A stretch of DNA of 64,000 nucleotides from Daphnia pulex (GCF_021134715.1 NC_060024.1:10664001-10728000); one strand, 5' to 3'. Shown: positions 1-16,213, numbered from the stretch's first letter. Numbers and translations are program-made. Notes: generated by a model not told the origin, from the letters alone.

Positions 1-134
1 GACACTAATCTTCTAATTAGTCATGCTTTAAGATATCGATAGAAATTGATTCCCTTTCGGACAATTTGCTGGTTTCGTACAAAAGTGGCTGGGCTTAATT
101 CTGAAGAAAAATCAAAAGATGTGGAAATAATACC

Positions 135-152
135 GATCCGTTCAGCGGATGT
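135..152 (+). repeat. Left arm of 18-bp inverted repeat
   Basis: The sequence GATCCGTTCAGCGGATGT recurs exactly in reverse complement at 1535-1552. Flanking bases outside the exact match (an AAATAAT stretch) also resemble each other, giving roughly 28 bp of imperfect match. Confidence 0.7.
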
Positions 153-674
153 TGAGCTCTAGCCGTCTAGCGAAAACCGCTTTTATCCTTTTTTCGCGGT
201 TTGGATTTAAGGGGAAGGGGGCGAATAAATTCTAATCGATATGACGATATCTTAAGTATTGCTAATTAGACGATTATTGACTTCTGCTTTTTCATTTCAA
301 GTATACAAGCCAAGAACAAGTTTCGAAAAGTAGAAACTTAAATAAAAAACAAAAAAACTTGTATAAATTTCCAAGAAAAAGGATCGATCACTTTTTTGGA
401 CGTGGATGCACGAAGATAAAATTACAGAAATAATGTGGTCATCGTGATGTGAACTTTAGTGTCGGAGCTTTCCATGCTCTCCACTCCATGCTGTATATAG
501 CAGGTAAATACTCGGAATAAAAATGGGATGACTGGGAGCTTAAATAGAAAAGTTAAACTTGGTCCAAGTTTGTGAATTTTTATTTCCTGCTAGGCATTAT
601 TTATCCCCTTGTCCATGCATGGCTGTTTGTTTGCACTAAAATGTAACCTTTTCCTCTGCTGTGCAGATCTGAGG

Positions 675-1089
675 CCTGAGCCAGACATCGTAACAGCAAA
701 GTTTTGCCTGTGCTGGACCTCCAGTCATATGATTTGACTGATGACCTCCTGTCATCAGCAGCAATCACAGTTTCATCGCTCAGGTAATAGATTTTGTTAC
801 TTTTATTAACCTGCATGTTACCTGCCAGATTTTTTAATGAGATGCATGACTTGCATAAAAGCAGTGTCTTCCATGGAATCAGTCAATTCCCCTGTTTATT
901 AAATTAGGGTATACTCCTGGTTTACAACTGTCTTACTTTCAACTTTTGCTTGATTGTTATTGTTTCTCTAAATATTTTTCGTAACTCATTGTTGACATTT
1001 TTTATTTAGGTTAACAGCATTCCGTTTAATTGGAGAAACTTCCAGTGTCGACCGAGTTAAGGATCTCTTCAATTTCCCCGTTCTTTAAA
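675..1089 (+). other. Possible spliced coding fragment, unrecognised
   Basis: Two segments join in frame across a candidate GT-AG intron. The first is open from about 675 to a GTAATA donor near 780. The second starts after TTTATTTAG near 1010 and runs to a TAA near 1087. The joined translation ends in TSSVDRVKDLFNFPVL. It has no ATG and an in-frame TGA lies just upstream, so if real it is an internal-to-terminal part of a gene or of a mobile element. It lies between the arms of the inverted repeat at 135 and 1535. I recognise no family; chance is a serious alternative. Confidence 0.15.
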
Positions 1090-1534
1090 TGTCCTAATCT
1101 ACGCCCATGTGAATGTGGGTGCATATTCACGAGGACTCCCTTTTACCTGGCGGATTCAACTTGTCTGTGGATGGAGCACGTGGATGCCTGGCTGTATTTC
1201 CCAGGCTTAAAGGTAGGACAAATTCATCTATCTTTCCTTTCTGACTATTCAGTGACGTTTATTATAAATCATTGCATCGTAGTACGATTGTTCCTGGGCC
1301 ATGCAGTTGGCTGAAACTGTTTCATCTTGCCCTTTTTTGTTTTTCTTAGTCAGGGTTCATTAAATAGGTAGAACCACTGCAGATCAGGCTTGTTTTTGTA
1401 CCTTGCAACTTTGTCTGTGGGTAAACAATCAAATTCAAAAACTTTTGAACTTGAAACACTTGGAAGCAAAGTGCAACTTGAACAATTTTTTCCACCAAAA
1501 TTTGCTGCCACACCGGCACTTTCTGTTTAAATCG

Positions 1535-1552
1535 ACATCCGCTGAACGGATC
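1535..1552 (-). repeat. Right arm of 18-bp inverted repeat
   Basis: Exact reverse complement of 135-152. The pair encloses about 1.4 kb and may be the terminal repeats of a small element, but no target-site duplication is evident. Confidence 0.7.
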
Positions 1553-3299
1553 AAGATTATTTGAGTATCTATTAGTACTGAACCAGTTTGACTAAACTCC
1601 CCTACAATGTCAAGATAATAGTCGAATTTGGCACGAAACCCCCCCAAGACCCTCTTGATGGAAGCCAAGAGGGAATCTAAAACGGTTTAAAGAGTCGAGA
1701 TTTCCGGGCTTCTTTGAATCTAAACAAATAAAAACACGTCGAGACCTTTTTGTTGGGTGAAATCTTTTAATAGCCTGTGTGCTGGTTGAATGGCGGGCGT
1801 GTTCGGCCGACCCGGGTGTGACCTGCTGGACCGAATCATCCATCAATTTCTCGTATAATATCCTTAAAAATTGAGGTCCAATTCTTTCCCTTATTTTTCA
1901 AAGTTTGTTAACTGTCCGCCCAAACAGTCAATAGATATAATAAACAGGACTGGACCACCTACGAGAGGGTGAATGCATTTGTAGCCTACTACTGTATATA
2001 GGAGACCAGCAACGGAAATAAAAAGAAAATGCTAGTGCCTTTGATATAATCAAATTATCAACAATAGTTTCGCGTGTGTGTCGTCGTCCCTACGCATCGG
2101 GAAAAAAGAAGAATAGACAGGTTGAAAACAAAAATATAGTTGTCTCGTCGACTATAGATTCACGGTCTGAAATTGTTATTTAGTTAAAGGGAAGCATGTA
2201 GCGTGCAAATAGAGACTGGGCTCCATATAGGTGAAGCCCCGATGAAGCTCTACCTGTCCTCCGTACCTTATTGGAACGCGAGACTGTAGTATATGCTGGA
2301 CTGCATGTAGGACGGCCATCACACAACAGTCACACTATATGCCCGCTCCCGCATATTGGGTGGAGAGGGAAAACCTACACAGTTTTCCGTCTCTTTTCCC
2401 CGACAAATATTTATTCGACATGTACGCAGGCCAGTGTGGAAGGGGGGGGGGGGGGAGAGAACACCTCAACTCTTCCATTGCGGGTTGTTGTGTGTATGGG
2501 ACCGAGGGCCGGCAGCCCGGCCAGAAATGCTCGCGGGAGAGAAAGAAAAAAACATTTCAAAGTCTTCCTTCATATTTTTTCCAATAATTTTTCCTTCTTT
2601 TATTATTTTTTCCCCTCTGGCTGGTTCCGTGAGGACAGACAACCCCGTTTGTGTGTGTACATATCCCGCGACATGACATGCAGCACGAGCGGTAGAATCC
2701 TTAGAAAAGAAAATATCGTCCGTCTATATGTACTGTTATACCACTGGTCCCCCCCCCTTTTGCGCTTCTCTCTCGTCATATTTCACTATGTGATGTCTGC
2801 ATTTGAGAGATATTCCCAGTATAATTATTTATACACTAGTTAATTTTTATCATATTATCAATTGGTTGATTTTATTTCGGTTAGGATGTGTTTGATTGTT
2901 ACAATTTTTTTTTTAAACAGAAAATGTAATGGGCGAATTTGAGATATGGTGTCCAGGAGAGTGACCCAGCTCACCTGGGCGATTGTTTCAAAGTGGGGTG
3001 GGTGGGTGGTGGGTGGTGCCTCACCCAGGTTTCCTCTCCCGCCGCGATGAATATGTCACAGTCTACATATTCGTGTAAAAAAAGAGAAAAAGTTTGTTGG
3101 TGGGCGCCATGTGAGTGTCGTGTAAGTTCGAGTCGGCCAGTTCTTCGAGTGTTGGCAATAAGGACAGGTCGCATTCAGATTGACCGAAAAAATTTCCCCC
3201 AAACAAACTTTTATTTTCCACCTTTCGAATTTTTTTAAATTTTTATTATTCGATTGTGTGGGCCCACCGTCAAAGTTCCGATTCACTCGTGTGTCAGGT

Positions 3300-3734
3300 G
3301 TGTTTTTATTTCTCTCTCCTTTCAACTCGGAAGAGACACAAAAATAAAAAAAAAAAAAACCTTTTGGGCGCAAAAATAACATTTCCATTCCCAGCAGCAG
3401 CAGCGATTCTCGATCGTGTCCAGTCGTGCACTCGGAGGATTTAAAGAAAGTTTTTTTTTTGTTATTCTTTTCTTTAAAATAAAAATTTGTCTTCCTTATA
3501 TATTTCTACATTTCTACCCCCTTTTGCGAGAGAGAGAGAGAGAAGAACGTGTTATGGTTATTGCCCTCAAACGGGTCCTCCGTTGTAGTTTGGACCGAAT
3601 CGGGTCCGTTTTTTCTTCTTTCTCCAGTCGACCGAAATATTTTGTGCCGGTCATTTGACAGTTCCGAATAGTGACGTTTTGTTCAAAACATTTTCGTGCG
3701 TGCGGTTGTTTCATCAAAACTACAAGACGTAAGG
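3300..3734 (+). other. Candidate non-coding first exon with strong donor
   Basis: A GC-richer stretch with GA repeats (about 3529-3543) ends in AAGG followed by GTAAGT at 3735-3740, a near-consensus splice donor with no coding frame upstream. It could be a 5' untranslated exon of the homeobox gene 9.5 kb downstream, whose first coding exon lacks a start codon in its proximal part. Only a transcript can show the link. Confidence 0.2.
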
Positions 3735-3740
3735 GTAAGT

Positions 3741-6700
3741 GATTATTACATCAATTGATGTATCATCAAATCGATCGATCAAAATTCATTTTTTTTCTGC
3801 GTGTGTGTTATAAGGCTTAGATAGAAAATAAAAAAAAGGGGGAGAGCAAAAATCGTATTCATAGTACACAGAATAATGGGTGTATACTAGTTATGAATAG
3901 TATCGAATGTTGGTCGGTCTTCTGTGGGGTGGGGTGGGACTCCCTCCTCTTTTTACCCGCACCCAGCAGCACTAGAGAGACTCACTCCCTTGTAGTAGTA
4001 GCAGTAGTGCAGGGGAGCCCACTCGTATAAGGTATCGCAACTGTTCGATATGCGATATATACATATAAACGACTAACCAGCAAACTTATAGACACACACG
4101 AGAGCGAAAAAAATATATGTGTAGAGAGGACCTTGCGGGAGTTGAAGAGGGGGAGGGGGGACCCCATCTGTTCGGCAACCCAAAACTCGGTTGATGATCG
4201 TGAAATCAGAGAAACCCAAAAGACTAGGCACGTATATTGCACACATATGTGCTCCGCCGGACTATAGCTATAGATGTTCCAAACGAACTATTGTCTACGA
4301 CCGCATGAAATCGACAAGAGTTTCTCTCGTCATCCCGCAGGAGGTACTCCACTTCTTTCAGCTGGGGTACTACCCACATCATCATCAGCGTGAAGAACGA
4401 AGAAGAAGAAGAAGAAGAAGCATCTGTGCTCTATTATCAATCGATTGTAGTATTTTTGGGTGGAGGGGGGACGCTGCGTATAAAGCTGCTGGTGTATAAG
4501 TATAGTTCGCGGCAGCCCAACAAAAGAGAGAGACACTTCTTGCCATCTTCTTCAAACAGCGAAAAAATAAAAGAAGAAGAAGAAGAACAAGTGTTTGATG
4601 GCCTATAGAAATAGACGCCCGTTTTTTTCGGGATGTGGAGGAGGAGGTTATATTGATTTCCCCCCGCTTCTTCTTATTCTTGAATTGATGGGAGTCACCC
4701 AAAAAGAGAATGAGAGTATAGACAACACAACAATGGGGAGAAGTTTGAACGATCATCAAGTTTCTCTTCTTGTTGGCCGGCTAATTGCTTTGCACTTTGT
4801 GTCATGGCCAAAAAAGAAGCCCAAACTCTTTCCTTTGATCATTTCTTTTTTCAAATAGTTTTTCGGTGATAGGTTAGATCTATGTGTGTATGGGGGAGAG
4901 AAAAAAAGAAAGAATTGAAATGTTTGGGTTGATATATAATCCGACCCGGCTAGGAATGTATGGGCGTATCGATTCGTTTCAATCTCTCTCTCTCTAAGGA
5001 AAGAATTATAAACATCGAAATGTTGGCATATACATATTACCTTTCAGCAAATGTATGATGTTGTCTATAGGAGCTACTGTGTACAAACGATGTGACTTGA
5101 TGGCCAAGTGCTGGAATGATTGACGGACACACTGCCAGGCTACTGTCGTTTGTCTCGATCCAGTGGATAAGATGGACGTCCGATAATTTCTGTGTGTGTT
5201 TCCCCCCTCAAAAGTCACTTGGCTGCATCTTGTGTCCATCAAGTCACTATTAAAAAAGAAACATGTCCATCCGTGTGTGACTTTGGCCATATGTGTCAAC
5301 GGACACAGAAATACTATCTATCTACAAATATGTGTCTCCTTCCGCATTGCATTCCGCGCCTGATTTCCAGATTGATTTTTGTTCAGATGGGCCCAGCCCA
5401 GCCCAGCACTTGAATGTTATTTCATTTCTCATTAAAAGCGACGGCGTGTGCGGCTTTTTCATTTGAAACTTTTCAAATGTCCGACGACAAACAATAAAGA
5501 CAAAAATAAAAAAGGCCCAGGATTGAAATGTTATACATTTCATATTTCCCGCGTCGCCGTCAAAAGAAATCTCCAACCATCCAAGGGTCGCAATACTCGT
5601 AGCGATATTATATATTGACGACGAGTACTCGATATTAGTTACAGTGTATCAAATCAAAAAGCGACCCGCCGGAAAAAGAAAAAAAGAAATGGGGAAATCA
5701 ATTCAATGGACGCGTTCAACCGCGGTCGCCAGCACACACACATATAAGAGACCGCACCCCTTTTTTCTTCTTCTTTGTAGATATATATTTCTCATCTGTG
5801 AACCGTTCAGCGGTTAGTTACTTTGGACCCTCTGTGTCTATACACAGTGGCGAGCGTCGGTCGTCGGTCGGTCCCATCAAATATTGACACGTGACTTTTC
5901 GAGAGCGCCAACTTGAGAAAATTTCAAATTTCTTTTTATTTTATTTCAATATAGCTAGGAATGTTTGATGTAGTAGGGGAACAGAACTTTTCCGTTGGGA
6001 AGATATGTTATATATCGGTTGATTGGAACGTTATTTCCATGATATAATGCCGATAGATTAAATCAATACAAAAGACAATCGATTGAGCGGAATAAGACGA
6101 AAGTTGTATATATCTATAGTTTGATGGAAAAAAGTCTAGAGTAGATGGGATGTTAGTATTATAGAGAGAGACCACCCCACGGCTGGAAGATGGATATAGA
6201 AAAGATAGTATAAGATGGCGATTGATTGGATGATGCAATCGAGCGGAAAAGACGCTGGATCGACCCGCGCCCCCTTGTATCATAGAGTTTTGTGCGCCGT
6301 ACACATCATCCAAAATCGGCCATCTTTCTTTCTTCTGTTGCGTGTCTAGAAAAGAATTTTAGAAGACGGCCAATGGCCGCCGCCGCCAAGGAACTTTGTG
6401 TGTGTGAAAAAGAAGAAGAAGAAGAATACATTTTCCGTCTTGTATTCTTCACTGTGGCCGTTCTTACGTGCTGTACAATACCCGATTTAGTCTTTTCCCT
6501 TGGCGGCCTCTCGTCCAGCATCCACCCCACTGTGTGAGACCCAAGGAACCTGCACACGGCCCCCCCCCCAAAAAAAAAGAGACGGACCAAAAAATCTATA
6601 CTGGAAAAATTGGCAGTGGACGCGCGGTGCATATCTAAGGTTTATCTTGTAGATACCCCATGATTTATACACATATACAGGCACAGAAGATATATCCTTC

Positions 6701-9700
6701 GGAATAATACAAACCAAGAAAAGGTGTGTTCCCCCCCTCCCCAAAAAGAAAAATGTCCAGTTGTTGTTGTTGCCCGGCTGTGGGCGGATAAGGACGACGA
6801 CGACACAGCACAGAGTGGCAGAAAAGTAAAACCACAGAGGACTATATGCGACCATCTCTCATATCCCTGGTACTATATAGAAAATAAGAAAATAATAATA
6901 GAGCCATATAGTAGTCTCTAGTATAACTTAAGAGTGCGGTAGTAGTAGTAGTTTCGGCTATATAGAAGAAGAGTAGTTCTTAAGTTTTTTTGGGGGGGTC
7001 TGACCCACCTCTCTCTCACGATAAGCCGGTCATAATTGGGCGAACTGAGGTTTTTTTCTCTCTCTCTGTTCTTCTTTCTACCTTGGTGGACACGGAAAAT
7101 CGATTAGAAAACAACAAGGAAAAAAGAATTTCCTCCTTCGAATTTTTTATAGAACGCGCGCAAAATCTTTTTTTATTTTATTTTATATTTGGTGACTATT
7201 ATTTTCTTGGTCGGGGGGGACTGTAGCTATTATAAATGGAGGCATGCGCGGGAGGCTGCAAGGAAATACACAAGAGGGAGGTGCCTTTCCACTTGGTCGC
7301 TTCGACCGTCTTCCATGCGGATTGGATGGGCTTTTCTCCCCCGAATTTGGTGTCCCCTCCTACTCGTGTGCGGATGCGTGTCCGTCTCTATTGCCCATAG
7401 AAATGTACAGGCAGAGCGCCCTCGTATAATAATATCGACCGTAGATATATTGTGCAACGCCAAAGTCCGTCAACATTTCAACAAAAATCAATTTTGATGG
7501 AACTTTTTTATTTTCACATGCGAAACCTTTTTGGCCAGACGTTTCGATTTGTCTGTTCCCCCCTATATCATAACAATAAGATTTACTAGAATTTTTTTTC
7601 TCTCTTTCCGTTTTTTTTTTTTCGGTTAATATAATCCCTCCTCTGCAATCCTGCGGAAAAATTCCTGTCCGTCTTAACGGCGTTTCAAACCAGCCGCCCT
7701 CGGAACCAAAAAAATGTAGAAGAATAAAATAACCCAGCGCGTCAATGATTCGTTGGAATTCTTTGAGACGTTATTATTATTATGATTGCCGTGGTTGTGC
7801 TATCACATTCCAAAGGAGACTCAATTCAATTTCAGGTGAAAATAACAAAAATACAACTTGCGTGTTATTTTCTTAGCCGGACAGATTTCGACGCCATATT
7901 GGACGCAATCAGGAATATGGTCGTTTCCCCCTTTAAAAGAAAATCAGATTTTTCCACCTTGTTCAGATGATGGGCTCCCCCCTTTTGATACATCAGACCA
8001 TCTGATGCTGTACGGAAAAACGGATTAATATCGATATAATATAGGCAAACACACACACACATGTGTGTAATGTTAGATGTGGAACAGAAGGCGAATCAGA
8101 AGTGGTCGGTCGGTCGCTAGGGGGTGAGCCCGCGCCATCTGCAAAAATCCCAAAAATAAAAAGAATATCAAAACCAATCCAATCGAGTGATGTGTGTGTG
8201 TGTGTGTTGCACAGCAGCCCATATTATATTATTATTATTACGCTGATACGTACATATATATCTATCAAATAATACCTCCTCCTCTTCCTGTGGTGGTCTC
8301 TGTGCACAGCAACGCTCTCCATAACCTCATCGCCCGGAGCCATGATTCCATCTAGGAAAATGACATCGGTCGAAGCACTCTGATAAATATGTGTGTGTGT
8401 GTCTATCTCTCCACCCCAATAGCAGAAAGCCGGATGCGTTATAAGCTCTTCTCTCACGCACAACATATACATAGAAAGAAAACCGCACCGGCCATCCGCT
8501 AGCGCTGGATGCGTCTCTACATATATATAAATCCATCAGGTCCATCCGACAATTTATTCTAGGCCTATATAACATCTTAAAAAAATAAAGTTGAATTTTT
8601 TTTTCTTCTTCTTCTTTCTATCGTGTTGATGTCGGCCGTGGCCGTGAAGTGTAGAGAGAGAGTGCCGCCGGGCCGCCTTCTCTTCCATCTTCAATTGCTT
8701 CTACGTGAGATATCAACGTCGTTTAGGATTAGCATCTCTGATGCTCCTGACTTCTCCTCTCTCTCTGTGACACACACACACACACACACACCAAAATGCC
8801 ATTGCCGGAGGAGAGAAAATCATTTTATTCGATTCGGCTGATGGCCGCTCTTGTCTGTGTCTGGGCTGCAGCAGCAGCAGCAGCAGAGAAATGGAAATTT
8901 GTTTGGCCCGTCTCTTTCTTTCTCTGTGTGAGAAGATTGGGTTGGACTCTTCTCACCAATTCCCAGGGTATTGTTGTCCGTCTTCTATAGGCCCCTAAAT
9001 AGTTTCCACAGCTGCAACAATAACGGAGATGTGTCTATATATTTAATAGCATCTTCTTTGATTGCGTAGTTGTTAATACGAAATACCAAAACTCTCAACG
9101 ATCAAATATTTCATGTGAGCGGAGGTTCGCGTTCTCTGTACAAATTGGCGACTGGAAAAAAAAAGATCCGGATAGGAGCGATCAATGAAAGATTCCAAAT
9201 GTGAGCGTAGGAAGAGATCCTCTGCTTTTCCTATTCGAAAGTAGGAAATGGTGTGGGAGAACTGGACAAATGAATTCTTGACGTTTGCGAATAGTGGGCG
9301 TGTTTATATTTACGCAAGTGGTAGACGGTTAGGCGAATGAATAATTCAATGTAATCATAACGACTGGAAAACAATGCGCCAGATGTAGTCAAGAGAAAAA
9401 GCCTAAGGTACACGCTCTATACATCCTCTTATAGTACCTATAAATACTGTTGAATCATAGGTTATTAACTTATTAGGTAACATTTTTTTTTTTTTTCGTT
9501 TTCTTAGCCGCCACCGGGGGAGGAATTATAGCGCACAATAACTCGTATAATACGGTCGCTCTAAGATATGTCGGGGATTTGCCATTCACTACTAATGAAT
9601 ACTGAACCGTGTACTAGTAGTTTGATTTATTTATCAATTTTTTTTAACCGTGTACCAGCATTTATTATTTAGATAGTTTGGAATAATATCCAATCAAATT

Positions 9701-12700
9701 TTTTTTTACTTCGCTATAATTCTATCGCCCGTCACATTTAATTGAATGTAAACTGAAATTGGTATTAGAAATAATAATTCCTTAAAATTTTTATAGTGCG
9801 TTTAAATCCTATTTGGGTATACTGCACTTGGGGTACAAAATTACATTATTGAGGTGTACACCTACACCCAGTTAAAAAATTTTGCATTTTCTAAAATTTT
9901 ATCAATTCGTCAACGGCTCGTCATAGTCGCTCAACATAGGTAATTCTGAACCATATGTGCCAGTTATTATTGCGATATCTGGAATATCCAATAATATCCA
10001 ATATATGCAGAACGGTAGCTAGGCTACATTTTTTTTTATCGCACTTAAATTTTATTGCTGAATCGAATTGAGATTACACCCAGGATCAGACTCAAATTGG
10101 CACTATAAATAATTCCTTAAAATTGATAGTGCGTTTAGATCCTGTTTGCATGCGCTGGAGTTCAAAATAATTTTTTGAGGTTATTAAAATGCACCTACAC
10201 CTATTTAAAAAAAAATTAATTGAACATTTAAAAAAAGATGATTTATTCCCTTATTTATTCGTTTATCATCAGCAATTGAATTTTTTTTAAATCATTTGGG
10301 AACCCTGAATTAAAATTTTTTAAAAATCGTAGTCTAGGCGTCGGCTCGTCATATACGGATTGACAAGCCGTTTGTGTTTGCACACACGATGATACATAAG
10401 TTGCTGCTCCGCATGGAGCTGCTGGATGAAAACAAGAATAAGAGACAAATGTGTATATCCGATATCCGTACACACACACACACACATGGGCGCTTGTATT
10501 TGTGTTTGTGCTAATACAATTGCACTCACACAGACGACTCGATTTAGCCCCGACGGGCGTGTGTATTGACACGTCAACAAGTGGCGAAATCTACTCCCAA
10601 CTAGCAAACAAACGTCTAGATACATTCCCCCTCTCTTCTACTGCCAGCAGCAGCAGCTTTCCAGTTTTCTCTTTTGGGGCCCGTCTAACAATGGAGGACA
10701 CACCTCGTTGATGGCCAGATTGGCCTCATACAGTCTCCCCCCCCCCCCTTGTATAGGTAGAGAGGTGGAAAACGGTGTACAGATGAACCCTTTTGATTTA
10801 CTCTTTTCAGACTCTTTTTCTACATTTCTTGATTCTTTTCTCTTGTTTGTCACTGCGCTCTGGGATTTGCTGTGTGTTCCTGGAAACTCTATCCGCTAAT
10901 CCTCTCTGCCCAGTGTCTGTGTGTGTACCACCGTCACCTTCCACGGCGGATATGTACACTTTTTTTTTACTCCGCACTGGAACAGTCTGTCACATGTATC
11001 GAAAGAAGAAGAAGAAGGAAAGGTGTCCAATTTCTTGCAATCCGTCGTTATAGATAAGAAGAAAAGAAAATCCGAGAATTTGTCGGAATTTTTTCCCCTC
11101 CATTTTCTATACCCCCGTTGAGTTGCTGCCGGGCATCAAATGATGACCGGCCCAAGATATATACGCGTATATATTTCTACCTGTGTTTTTGGGAGAAAGA
11201 GAGAGGAAACGTGCGGTTATATTCCTCGTGGAAAGTTGCCAAAAATGAGAAAAAAGGGAAAAGAAACGGGATCATGTTGTTTTAATCCGACGACCAGAGT
11301 GGGGGAGCATCTATAGAATGCTCCATGCCATTTATATTTTCTGCACTGCTGAATCTACCTGTGATGTTTGTAGTCTGGGCATCAGCTATTCTTCGATTCT
11401 CTGCTCAAATGGAATAAGAACTTGAGCCTTTTTTTCTCTCTTTTCCCTCCATCAGTCCGCGGCCGATAGGCCCAGCAGCAAACAAGGTCCGATAATGCAC
11501 TCGACTCCATTCGACACGACGGCCAAGAAGAACCGATTATAATCGCCCCTTTTTTTTTACATTCATAGGGGTGAGAGACGAATGTTGTGTTGTGTGTATG
11601 GACAAACAGACAAATAACAACAGTCTTGCATTTCACGCTTGTCCGCTGGATACAACCCGATCCCTGCAGTTGGTCACAAAACCGGCCGGTTGTTCCGTTA
11701 TATCCATTTTTCCAGGGTTGGCAAATTCCGTATAAACGGGCGAGGCGGCGAGGGTTGAAGAATTCCGGTTGGATTAAGACGTGGAAAACTGCGTCGAAAG
11801 TAATCAGAAAAAAAAGAGATTACGAATGAAAAATTAAGATTTCCATTCCGGCGGGTGGAAAATAAGTTTCCCATCATCGTCGTCTTCAATAGTAGTAGAT
11901 GATGATGAAACTACCCGGATATTTAATGCGCATATGAAGACATCAGCCACTGCGCTCTCTAGACAAGTTAAATAAATAAATGACATGCCAAACTAGAAAG
12001 CGACCCGGCCGAACCATAAATATGTCAACGTTATCTAAAAACAAATTTTCAAAACTCCCGCCCAAGCAGCCTACTCTAGTCAAGGAAATTAAGTCTTCCC
12101 GAATTCCAGGTATATAGTATATGCCTATGTAGACGTATGAGAACTGAGAACGGGTCTTGTAGGTCTGACAGAAGAAAATGGAATTGTTAATCACTTTGAT
12201 GAATATACCATTATTGATTCATATCGACACAACAATAAGGGTTGTGAAATATACGCTCCCCCTACACTGTCATCAGGCCGGATCAAAATGATCCTGGCGC
12301 ATTTACATTTTTCAGAGAACATTTACTACCTCTAAATGTTGATCACGCATGTGGTATATTTGATTCCGTCTGCCGGTTGTCCTGTCCCGTACGAAACCTG
12401 TCCATGTATGTGTCTTTATTTATTTTTATTTGTCGAGTTGAATATTCAAACTGAGAAGATCTTGTTAGATTTGTATTTATACAAAACAGTCCCTTCCACA
12501 AGGGAAACAGTAGTAATCCTTCTGTATTAGACAAGGTTTCCTTGACGTAGTATATACATACACGCGCTACTCATCTTAGATATTTCTTCGAATTTATACC
12601 AAAGGTTCTGTAAAGTTGGAAAAATAAAGATCATTTCAAAAATCCCGACATGCTGATAGGTTTGGGATCCTGGATATTATAAGAAATCCATTCTCTTCGT

Positions 12701-13040
12701 CAGAGAGACCTCGCCCAATGCGACTTGTATTGAGTCGAGTCGATAATTTTAAATTAGTTCTTCAAGTATGTATCGATCGTGAATGCGCATCATCAGTTAA
12801 ACCGGATAGTTTTAGATGGCTTGATTATGTCGAACGAAATTAGCTCATAATGTATATATTTTTTTTTCTTTTTTTCTTTTGGAATCTTTTAGGAAGTAAA
12901 AACCCAACGAGGCGGCACACAACCACTCGGGGGCGATCAATAGCTCTGCCTTTGCGCGGTGTGGTGGTGCTGGGCACAGGTGGAAATCAACAACGAAACG
13001 ACGTGAACAATTTTGGCGCCTATAATTTCCCGTCGTCGTG
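3741..13040. other. Long gene-poor region upstream of otd
   Basis: About 9.3 kb without a supported gene. It is full of simple repeats: GAA runs near 4399-4420, 4571-4590 and 6409-6426, CA/TG runs near 8050, 8190, 8767-8790 and 10471-10486, and a run of 12 C at 10737-10748. Short open frames here are fragmentary and of simple-repeat composition. A large non-coding flank fits a developmental regulator such as otd, so introns and enhancers are plausible, but I can identify none individually. Confidence 0.6.
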
Positions 13041-13268
13041 TAAAAGAGAGAACTGGCGTTTTCCAGTTACGGGGGGGTTTTGCTGGATGGGCCCAGTTGC
13101 AGTCAACAAGCGCAAATCTGCCCGGCCCCCCAGTTATCGATACAACAGCCAACAGCCAATAATAACAAGCCGTCAGTTCCTTCCGGCATCCAACAGCACA
13201 ACAGCGGGAGCAGCTCTAGCAATCCAATCAATAATAGCGGCAGCGGCAGCGGCGGCTACTTTGTCGGA

Positions 13269-14942
<1,674 letters not shown>

Positions 14943-16213
14943 TTTGATGCAGCACCGTGTCCAGCAGATGAGACCAATTAAAAGCGGATCGGATCCAAGA
15001 AAAGAAAATGCGCGATCCGCTTGTCAAATTGCTGATTTGTTGTAGATCTCATTATCATTAGTCTTTTACAAATTTTTGAATACGAAAAAAAAAAATCATA
15101 CATCGTCAGGTAAATATTGTAGACACACTTTTGATAGATTTTGGATGCACTTTGATCATTTTCACATAGAGTTTCAAATCGCTGATGCCTAAACTGTGTG
15201 TGTGTGTACCTCTCTTTTCACTACTGCAGATTTCTGACCCAAGTGCAATATAAGCCTTTCTAAAAGCCCCCCCATTTTGTGTGCGTATCAGTGTGTAAGT
15301 GCTCGTCTTTGTGCGTGTGTTTCTGTGTGTCTCTCGTGAATACATTTTTCATCTCACTCTCCCGTCTAAAAGTAGAACATCACAAAAGAACAGCGAATTT
15401 TTTCTTAAACATTGTATTGTTTCTTTTCTTTTTTCGCGCGGGTTTTTGAAAAGTTATCCGACTAGACGCCGTCCAAATATGTATATAATCATACGGGGGG
15501 GGGGGGAGATGCAATTCATTTCAGTCTGAAATGATAGAAGAAGAGGCCATGGTGGGAATTTTGAAACGAATTTCTAAACAAGGAGCTATTAAAGAGACCA
15601 GAGGAGATGGGAGACAAGAAAGTGGGTGTGTTTAATACGCGAAAGCTCAAACTGCAATGTCTCAAAATTTGTTGAAGACATTAGAGACAACAGCAACAAA
15701 CAAATGACGTGCTAAAAAGTAGAATACAATTTTTTTTTTTTTTTGAAATGACGGGGGAGGGAGTTTATCACGCTCTTTCGTTTACGAAATTGATGGGGGA
15801 GAGGGGCTACTGGATAACTAGCACAGTTCATAAAAAGAGTATTCAAATGAGAGAAGAAGATGATTTTTTCTTACGTGGATGGATGATGAAGAGGCTGGGA
15901 GCGGGTAGCGAAAGTGGGGAGGATAATATGCCAGCAGGTGTATAACATAGTTTAGGAAACAAAAGCTATTACGATTCTTTTCTCATCATAATATAGCGTC
16001 AGTATTAGGAGGGGGTAGACAATAATTTTCTTTTCTCTTAGTATTATTATTATTTGTTTTCTTACCAAAGCGATTCATGGCATGAATGATTGATTATTAT
16101 TGAATTATTATTGTTCCGTTTGATAATTTCCATTTTCCCGCTGCTAGAGGAGGAAAATAGGCGGTCGATAAAAAGAGAGAAAGAATTTCCTTGCGAATTT
16201 GCCTGGGTCGGGA
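14943..16213. other. Convergent 3' flanks of otd and Ehbp1
   Basis: About 1.3 kb between the stop codons of two convergent genes, presumably their 3' untranslated regions. It contains a run of 12 G at 15495-15506 and short AT repeats. No gene was seen. Confidence 0.6.

Larger units (their letters stand above)
1..3300. other. Intergenic DNA, no supported gene
   Basis: AT-rich sequence without a convincing gene. It contains an exact 18-bp inverted repeat (135-152 and 1535-1552), a run of 14 G at 2442-2455, and a weak two-piece open frame described separately (about 675-1089, +). A 190-codon frame at 2271-2843 is open but has no family resemblance and crosses low-complexity G and T runs, so it is not called. 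Confidence 0.6.

Noticed and set aside
2271-2843. 190-codon frame on the plus strand
   Set aside because: Runs through a 14-G tract and T-rich sequence, no recognisable domain, and other frames are equally open there.
1-12800. TAATCC/GGATTA sites (for example near 4937, 7630, 8024, 8722, 10894, 11281, 11771, 12496) as otd autoregulatory sites
   Set aside because: About eight occurrences are roughly what base composition predicts for a 6-mer on both strands over this length, so there is no enrichment.
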